Shown: positions 56,974 to 64,000 of the stretch, piece after piece
Layout of the letters: each line of letters begins with the position of its first letter
How positions within the stretch are numbered: position 1 is the stretch's first letter
Assembly (NCBI RefSeq): GCF_017591425.1
Contig: NW_024465746.1
Span: 496,001 to 560,000, forward strand
Source: Ochotona curzoniae
Lineage: Eukaryota > Chordata > Mammalia > Lagomorpha > Ochotonidae
Length of the DNA: 64,000 nucleotides
Direction of reading: 5' to 3'
The notes under the pieces: model-generated
What the model saw: only the letters and a program-made list of their open reading frames with translations
Told to the model about the DNA's origin: nothing
The model's database searches: none
Translations under genes and position numbers: made by a program

Positions 56974-58329
56974 GTGTGCCAAGTGGTATCTATTTCCATC
57001 AAAACACATTTTTATAAAATGATAAACACAACTGGGACTGAAAAACACATTATATTAGCATTCTCAGGCACAAGGTCATGTGCTGTGTTGTTGGCCTTTA
57101 ACGCCACTGAAGGACGGGGGGGAGTCACCCTGCCATCTCCTCTTCTGGGTTGGCAGATGGATATCAGGACTGACTGAATATGTGGGAGACAATCAGAGTG
57201 TCTAGCACTTTACACACCATGGGTACAATCATAGTCATGCCCTTTGGGTCTGTCTTCCGGTGGGCTATACATTCCCTTTGCGGTTGGGCCCCGGCATTTC
57301 ACTGGATGCCCATGAAGCAGTCAATGCGAGCGATTCTTGTTTCTCTTGACTTATCTTATCTTAGACAATCCTAATCCCTTTGAGCAATCAAATCAGTGAA
57401 CACCAAGGCTGGCAGAGTTATCTTCGGAAATATTAACATTGCTCAAAGAAGAGGATCTGAAGTTGCAATCAACTGGGAAACTGGAATGTGGGCTTGCGGT
57501 TGGCTAATGTCGCTTCCTCCAGCATAGAGCTACTTAACCCTGGCTTTGAAATTTCTTCTTGCTTTTCATGATGGTCAGAACAGACTCCATAAAACACTTT
57601 GCCATGAAGGTTAATCATTTATTTAGAGTGGAGAATGTCTTGGTTTCCTTAGATATTTTGAGGAAACGATTCAACAACTTAATGAAGTGTGCTGGCCGTT
57701 TAGTGCTAAACACTCACTGTGCCAGCTGAACAGTCATTTAGCTGTGTATGTGATAAGATGGAGCCATTTCCTCCCTCTAACAATTTGGACATACATTCGC
57801 ATCTAAACAATGCCATGTTCAGTATTCAGCTGGGGACCAGAACCAGTGTCTTTGACTTGTGCAACACATAAAATATTTTATAAACATGTATAAGGTTTAT
57901 AAAGTATAATTATGTAGTTTTTGCATGGTAGGTCCAAGCAGGACTGGGATTGTCATTTTCTTTTTCATTGTGGTAGTCCCTTCAACCCTGGATGCCCCAC
58001 GAGTAAAGGTGGGCACATCATGTGTTTCTAAGTGTGTGTGTGTGTTTTCTCTCATTTAAGATTTACATATGCTCTTTGCAATAGGCATATATTCTCTTTA
58101 AATCACATGAGGGACTGAGGGAGGGTTTTATTTGAAAAAACATATCAGAAAAATTGACTATTTTTTACCGAAAAGCTTTTGTTAACAATAATTGCACATC
58201 TGTATGAGCTATCATGTGCCATTTTAAGACATACATTCAATGTGTGCTATTTAAGACAAGGTAAACAGTCCTTCCTTTCCTTGACAGTACTTTATGATTA
58301 GAGATTTGGAGCATGTCTCTTCCATTTAT
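56974..58329. other. intron 1 unique sequence
   Basis: AT-rich sequence between the minisatellite and the old L1. No gene or repeat recognised. Confidence 0.4.
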
Positions 58330-59222
58330 CCAGACCATATCTATTATACTTAAACTATGGCCTCTCCTCTATGCTGTGAAATACTAGGAACTTATTCATG
58401 TGAGCTAACTCTGATTTGGTACCCATTACTCATCCCAAATTCTAATACTTACCACTGTGTGTTCAGAGTAAATTTTGTTTGTTTAGCTTCCGCATATGTA
58501 AATGATGTTTATCTTCCTGTGTCTGCCTTATTTCACTTAACATGTTGCCTTGCGGTCCCACCCATTTTGCGGCAAATGACAGGATTTCATTCTTTTTTAT
58601 TACAGAATAGTATTTCATTGTGGGTGTGTAGCACACTTTCTTTACCCGTTTAGCTGGTGATGGACACGTTGGTATCTTGGCATCATGAACAGCACTGCCA
58701 TGAATGTGGTGGAGACTCCTTCATGGAATGAATTCGTGACTTGGGCACATATGTGGCAGTGGGACTGCTGGGTCCTATGGCATCTGGGTCTGGTTTTGAA
58801 AGAATCTCACGGACTGTTTTATTACAGCTGGACCACTGTCCATTGCCTCCAACAGTGCGGAAGTGTTTTCTTTCTCACCGCCTTGGCAGCATGTGTGATT
58901 TCATTTTTTAATCACAGCTGTCCTAACAGGGTGAGCTGACAGCTCACAGTTTTGATTCACATGTCTTTGATGGCTAGTTAGCTCAAGCGTTTCTTCTTTT
59001 GAGAATGATCCTTCCAGCTGATTTACTCACTTATTAATTGGATTATTTACTTTTCGGGCTGTGTTTGAATTCCTGTAGATTCTGGGTATGAGTCCTTTTC
59101 AGATAAACATCTCCCATTCTGTGGGCTGTCTCTTTCGCTGTTATTGATCACTTCTGTTGCTGCCTGGAGATTTCCCTGTTTGCTACAATCCCACGTAAAC
59201 AGGCTTGCCCTGCACTTCTGAG

Positions 59223-59430
59223 ATCTTCTTTTTCCAATTCTTTATTATCCACGGTACAGTTCCTTAGGCTCAGGGATTTCCCGTTCCACCCTTCCTCAGC
59301 CCCTCCCCATCTCACTGTCTCCCCCCTTATTGTAACAGTAGTTTAGTCCCTCAGCAACAGTCACAGGTCCATCATTCTGCTATTCACATACATCCTGATA
59401 TTCAAGGCATGGAGAATGTGTGAAGTCCTT
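59223..59430 (-). mobile_element. lagomorph L1 3'UTR fragment nested in an old L1
   Basis: 'acagttccttaggctcaggg', a C-rich tract and 'tccatcattctgctatt' match the other lagomorph L1 tails. It interrupts the old L1 at 58.3-61.1 kb and is therefore younger than that element. Confidence 0.65.
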
Positions 59431-59636
59431 TAAAAAAAATGACTGCCTACACCAATGTCTCGAAGCCTTTCCCTTGTATTACAGTAATGCCATAATTTAA
59501 GGTCTCATGCTTATAACTTTTATTCATCTTGAGTTGATTTTTATAGATGGTGAGAGGTAAGTCTCCCACTGCATTCCTTTATGCATATCTATCTCATTTT
59601 ACCAGCCTCATTTGGTGTAAGGATTGTTGTACCCAG

Positions 59637-60479
59637 GCGAGCTAACGCAGAGAAGTGCCATTTACTCATTAAGGTCTGAACGTTCTTTACTGCCAGTGGG
59701 TGAGACTGGGCTGATGCCCCCAAAATCTCTCAACTCTGAACTACAGAAAAGTGGTCGTGGTGGGGGAAGCTGGGCTGGTGGGTAGGTGATACAGTGGCTC
59801 AGTGGCTAAATCCTTTCCTTGCAAGCACCTGGATCACATATCAGTGTCAATTTGTGTCCCAGCTGCCCCACTGCCCATCCAGCTCCCTGCTGTGACCTAG
59901 AAAGCAATCAGGGATGGTCTTGGGACCCTGCACTTGCATGAGAGACCCGGGAGAAGCTCCAGGCTCCTGGCTTCAGATCGGCTGAGGCTCAGCTCTGGCT
60001 GTTGTGGTTAACTTGAGGAGTAAATCAGTGGACAAAAGATCTTTCTCTCTGTAAATCTTCCTTTCCAACAAAAAATAAATGCATCTTGAAAACGAAAAGA
60101 AAGGAAAGAAAAAAGCAGTGGGGCTTGCAAAGGTGAAAACCACAAAAAACAGTGGGAGGAGTGGGGAGAGAGGGGATCCAGGGTGTCTGAGCTAACCCAC
60201 TGAGCTAATGGGGACTGTCTTAGGAATGAAAAAGTACTACTTGCTAACATTGTAAGCCTTTGTTGCTATACCAGGTGGAACTCATTTTTGTTCTAATCAT
60301 GCTTGAACAGCCTAGCCAGGGGTTTCAGCATTCTGTCAAGCAGGATACAGTTTACTCAGCTGGGTTACTGGCTCCTGAGTGAGTAGGGCGTACCTTACCT
60401 TAAGACGAAGTCTAGGTCAACATGGAGTCCCTCATGTTAAGCCTGTTATTTCAGAACTACCCTTTCTCTGATATATATT
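59637..60479. other. unidentified insertion splitting the old L1
   Basis: About 0.85 kb that is not L1 separates two collinear L1 pieces. It contains the SINE at 59772-60095 and may be a solo LTR: it begins TGTAAGGATTGTTGTACCC. No TATA box, AATAAA or closing CA could be fixed. Confidence 0.4.
59772..60095 (+). mobile_element. C-type SINE, older copy
   Basis: Head 'gggctggtgggtaggtgata', 'cccatccagctccctgctgt', and an A-rich tail ending 'aataaatgcatcttgaaaa'. It lies inside the insertion that splits the old L1. Confidence 0.8.
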
Positions 60480-61129
60480 TTTGGCATCTCAGTCAAAAAA
60501 TCAATTGGCTCTGTGTGTGTGGATTGATTCCTGAACTCTATTTTGCTGGTACCTTGCTGTTTTAATTACTGTAGTTTTGCAGTATACTTTGGAATCAAGC
60601 TATAGTTTTTCCTTTTTACAGTTTCCTTTTATAGTTTTTATTTTGTGACTTTCTTGGGACCCATATGGATTTTGGAATTATTTTTGTAATTCTACAGAAT
60701 TCTGTGGGCATTTTGAGGGAAATTACATTGAATCTATAGATTGCTTTAGGTAGCATAGTTATGTTAACAATGTTGATTGTTCCAATATGAACAAGGAATG
60801 TCTTTCTATGAAATCTTTCATGATTTCTTTCTTCAGTTTTTAAAAAAATTTTGATTATGGAGATGATTCATTTCTTTGGTTAAATTTATTACCAGATTTT
60901 AAAATTTTTGTAGCTATGTTTGTGAATGAAATTTTCTTTCTTGATTTCCTGTTTAGGTCGGTAATCTTTGCTGTACGAAAATACTACTGTTTGTGTATGT
61001 TAGTTTTGTGTCCAGCAAGTTTGTCAAATAGTTTTGTCACTTGTCACAGCTTTTTGGTGGCCAGTGTAAGTCTTTCCATGTATGAAGTCATGCTACCAAG
61101 ATGGATATTTTGCTTTTCTTTCCAATTTT

Positions 61130-61312
61130 GAGGAGCCATTTTAGTTTTCCCATGTGAGTGGCAGAATTCAGCGACTTACGTCATCACCAGCTGCTTCCCG
61201 GGGTCTGCATTAACTGGAAGCTGGAGTCAGGAACTGGAGCCAGGACTCAAAGCCGACCACTTTTATGTGAAACACAGTGATTTTTATCACTAGATCAAAT
61301 ACTTGCCTCCAG
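61130..61312 (-). mobile_element. old SINE fragment
   Basis: 'ggaagctggagtcaggaact' and 'gccaggactcaaagccga' match the middle of older C-type SINEs in minus orientation. Confidence 0.5.
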
Positions 61313-61568
61313 CCTGATTCTGTTCAGCTGAAAATCTTCAACATGGGCTCTGACGCTGTGCAGTCCAGTGTTTCAAATGGAGCCTACTGTTGCCGTTCAG
61401 TTGCACTGTTCAGTGTGATGTGAGGCAGATGGAGGAGGGATTCCTGTTGGGTCGTTCCTGACTTTTTACAGGGAAGCCCTCTCTCCTCATTTCTGCCAGG
61501 AGGCTCATCCTGAGGCCGCTACCTGACTTGGGTGAGGTTTGGGCTAGATGCCGTGATGCAGCTCTGCC

Positions 61569-61582
61569 CTGGCAGGTGGCGC
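61569..61582 (+). promoter_or_regulatory. CTCF-like site in PIEZO2 intron 1 (weaker)
   Basis: CTGGCAGGTGGCGC matches 12 of 14 positions of the CTCF core pattern, with the AGGTGGCGC half complete. It lies in intron 1, in the same orientation as the two upstream candidates. A chance match is possible. Confidence 0.3.
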
Positions 61583-61999
61583 TGGGCTGCAGCTGTCCCT
61601 GCTGAGTGGCTCAGCTTTGAGGCCCTTCAGCTTTCCTGGCTGAGGTCCCTGTTGTTGAGCATCCTGTACTCCCTTTGGAGCAGAGCTGTGCACCTGTATG
61701 GACGCTGTAGGTATTTTTGACCACTAATATTGCCTTCTCGTTTTCTGCCATGGTTCTGTTATATTGCTATGACCTGGCACAGTCAATGACTAGTGAAGGA
61801 ACACAACAAATATGGGAGGAACCAGAGATCAAGTTCATTAGTGCATTGTGTCCTTTATTCAAGGGTCCTTATAGAGTGGCCACTGTGCTCCCAGGAAGAG
61901 CAGTAGCTGAATGATCTGACCCCAGGTGGCTCTGTCAACAGGCAGAGGTGTAATCCTCAGGTTCTAACTACAGATCTCCCCGTGTGTCTTATCTGTTTG

Positions 62000-62085
62000 T
62001 CAGTCATTCATTCTTTCAACACCTGTGCAATGGGTACTACTGTCTGCCATACACAGTACTTCATCTACTTAGCCAAGATGAAGAG
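62000..62085 (+). mobile_element. short MIR/L2-like fragment
   Basis: 'gtcagtcattcattctttca' and 'gtgcaatgggtactactgtc' resemble the start of a MIR-type repeat in + orientation. Confidence 0.35.
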
Positions 62086-62676
62086 TCTCTTTTCATGTTA
62101 ATTATTTTTAATTGGCAAATAAAAGTTGAATGCTTATGGCTTACAATATGATGGCCAGACATGCACATTCTGGAATGGCTCAAACAAGCCAGATCTCACA
62201 CCATGCACGTATTTTCTGTGCTGAGAAGGCTTCACCTGAGCATTCTCACACAGCTTTAGCTTATTGGAAGAGTAAACAAGCCTGAAGATGAATGCGTGGT
62301 GTGAGATGAACTCGAATCACTTCTGTTCTTGAAAATGGAAAGATTTGTTTGCAAGTCTTCTATCACATTTTACACGAACACAGAATGATCTCTTCTCATG
62401 AGCCTAATCAGGCAGCTTTTTTTCTTCCCTGTCTGTAAATTAAACACCTGACAGCTGAGGTTTGTGTTAGGGTTAGCACATTTTCGATTGGCTGGGAGTG
62501 TTAGTAATTGAGATGTCTTCTTCACCTGCTCTGTTTTAACTTAATTAGATGTAAGACTGCAGTGTAATCATATATGTCGAATCTCCTGTTTGATCAAACT
62601 TCCTGTGAAATTCATGCATGATTCAAGTAGGTTTTATGACTTGCTAAGACACATACTTCACTAGTTTGGGTTCTTT

Positions 62677-62840
62677 CTTTTTAAATTATGAACAATAATT
62701 TTTCCTGATATAGCTTCACTCTGTTTTCTCCCACTGTTTCTCCCCGTATTATTACAATAGCACAGTCCTTCAACAGTAGTCCCAAGTCCATCATTCTGCT
62801 ATTTAAGTGTATCCTGACCGTAGATATACACAGTTCCTTA
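62677..62840 (-). mobile_element. lagomorph L1 3'UTR fragment
   Basis: 'attacaatagcacagtcctt' and 'tccatcattctgctatttaa' match the other L1 tails in the window. This is the shortest and most eroded copy. Confidence 0.65.
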
Positions 62841-64000
62841 AAATTATTTTAGAAACGTTACAATAGGCAACTTTTTATAAATTACTTTAATAGCTCAGAT
62901 ACATCCATTTTACTAGATTAGTAGAATGCAGTGTTTAAAAATTTATGTCTATATTGATGAACATTAGTGATAACTAAAGTGAGCAAAATGACTAAAACTT
63001 AATTTGCTTTGCAACTCTGCTAGTGACAGAGTTCATAAAGTTAAAGTATGGACATTAGAATTGTTGCAGGATGCGAGAGAGATCACGCCAGACAAGTCAA
63101 GAGTGCATGCAGAGTGTTTAAGAACTAAACTTGGTGATAACAGGGCCCATTAGAAATTAGTAAATGACAAGTCCACGTGACAACCAGTTTGAATAGAAAC
63201 TTTGAGAGGAACAAATGGTTATTACTGTGGAATCCATCCCATAAACTGAAGACCTATGTTCCAGTTTCCCCAGCAATGTAAGCCATCCTAAGAGACATGC
63301 ACTGAACAGCCTGGAAGCTACAGACATTCACCTTTCCCTGGCTCTGGCTTCTCTGTCCACGTTCCATCACTGCTAGGGCTCACCTCACCTGGAACTTTTG
63401 AATATGCACAAATTAAAAATACAAAGCATCTTAGCATTTGCATCTTCACTGACTAGCAGTGAACAGAGGGTGGGGGCTACAGACCTACAGGGGCCATGCT
63501 CAGGGGCTCCCTGTCCTTGGGGTCTTTTCTTGGGAAGCCACAGAGCAAGCAGGTACCGGGAAGGCCAGGAGTCTAGTGCCAGAGTGATGGAGGCACATGG
63601 CCAAGAGAGCGAGCCCCTCCATGTCATGGGTCTTTATGGGGGCTTGTGAGGGGAGTGGTTACACAACAAAGCAATCCGCCCCCTCTCACGATTCAGGTGA
63701 TGGCAGATGAGATGACATGGGAGTCGTGGCTTCCAAGCTTGTGGCCCTCAACTAGCTGCCCAAGACCTCAACATTACCATTTCCCTGGCTGCTCCTAGCT
63801 GAAGGGAGTTTTATTCCGGTTCTTTTGGATAAATCCTGCATTCGGGGACATGATTTCTGAGATCATCTAACCATCCTACCACTTCTATTGGAAGCTGCAT
63901 AAGAATGGCTGTCTTTGAGTCAGAATTTGGAGGAAAGGAAAATCATAATTTTGGTTTCTGTGATAAAACATGTGAAGTGGAGTTCTGACCCACTAAATTC

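Larger units (their letters stand above)
58330..61130 (-). mobile_element. old L1 (L1MA/L1MB-like), split by later insertions
   Basis: The + strand shows the antisense of an old mammalian L1. The 3'UTR and ORF2 end occupy 58330-59170, recognisable from stretches around 'ttatttcacttaacat' and 'actgctgggtc'. ORF2 sequence continues at about 59440-59636, and upstream ORF2 at about 60480-61130 ('attgaatctatagattgc'). The pieces are in the same order and orientation, so they are one element. It is interrupted by a younger L1 tail (59223-59430) and by about 0.85 kb of other sequence that itself holds a SINE. Confidence 0.75.
39017..64000 (+). other. PIEZO2: PIEZO2 intron 1 (5' part; acceptor beyond the window)
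   Basis: The intron begins with GTGAGT at 39017-39022 and continues past the end of the window. PIEZO2 is known for very long 5' introns. I found no second coding exon and no convincing gene nested on either strand. The content is interspersed repeats, two simple-repeat tracts, a large minisatellite and unique non-coding sequence. Confidence 0.8.
61313..64000. other. intron 1 unique sequence
   Basis: Except for a weak CTCF-like site (61.57 kb), a MIR-like scrap and an L1 tail (62.68-62.84 kb), nothing is recognised. The stretch at 62400-62660 looks repeat-free and AT-rich. Confidence 0.4.

Noticed and set aside
54904..57048. Minus-strand frames with repeated RMFSRFWNAPLEC-like peptides
   Set aside because: They are translations of the 32-bp minisatellite.

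Overview
The window is mammalian genomic DNA, almost certainly from a lagomorph and probably a pika (Ochotona). It carries more than twenty copies of the lagomorph tRNA-derived C-type SINE, in a form with a TATATCTGCCTTTCCAATAAAA-type tail and a CGAGGACGGCCCAAAGC core. These differ from the rabbit C repeat as I remember it. L1 elements with lagomorph-style 3' tails are also present. There are no prokaryotic features. The species call is inference from repeat style.

There is one recognisable protein-coding gene. The first coding exon of PIEZO2, the mechanically gated cation channel, lies at 38953-39016 on the + strand. It sits at the 3' edge of a CpG island (about 37.68-38.96 kb) that holds the promoter and 5' leader. 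Positions 1 to about 37.6 kb are therefore the upstream flank of PIEZO2, and 39017-64000 is the first part of its long intron 1. The leader contains two short upstream ORFs and a consensus splice donor that could end a separate non-coding exon.

The rest is layered repeats. The left flank holds two copies of an unclassified 1.8-2.8 kb G-rich retroposon (0.97-3.7 kb and 12.5-14.2 kb). The second copy sits, with a 14-bp target-site duplication, inside the polyadenylation region of an LTR. The flank also holds an old L1 (20.6-22.9 kb), many SINEs, an 18-bp minisatellite at 29.5 kb, a 7-bp minisatellite grown inside a SINE at 31.6 kb, a Tigger-type fragment followed by a Ty3/gypsy reverse transcriptase fossil (34.9-35.5 kb), and a few CTCF-like sites. 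The intron holds an internally deleted lagomorph L1 that keeps its 5'UTR and ORF1 (49.4-52.1 kb), an L2, a 1.9-kb array of 32-bp repeats rich in TCTAGA and heat-shock-element-like motifs (55.0-57.0 kb), and an old L1 broken up by later insertions (58.3-61.1 kb).

No other gene, RNA gene or CRISPR-like array could be supported. The remaining stretches look like unique non-coding DNA. All boundaries were read by eye and most repeat edges are accurate only to about 10-20 bp.
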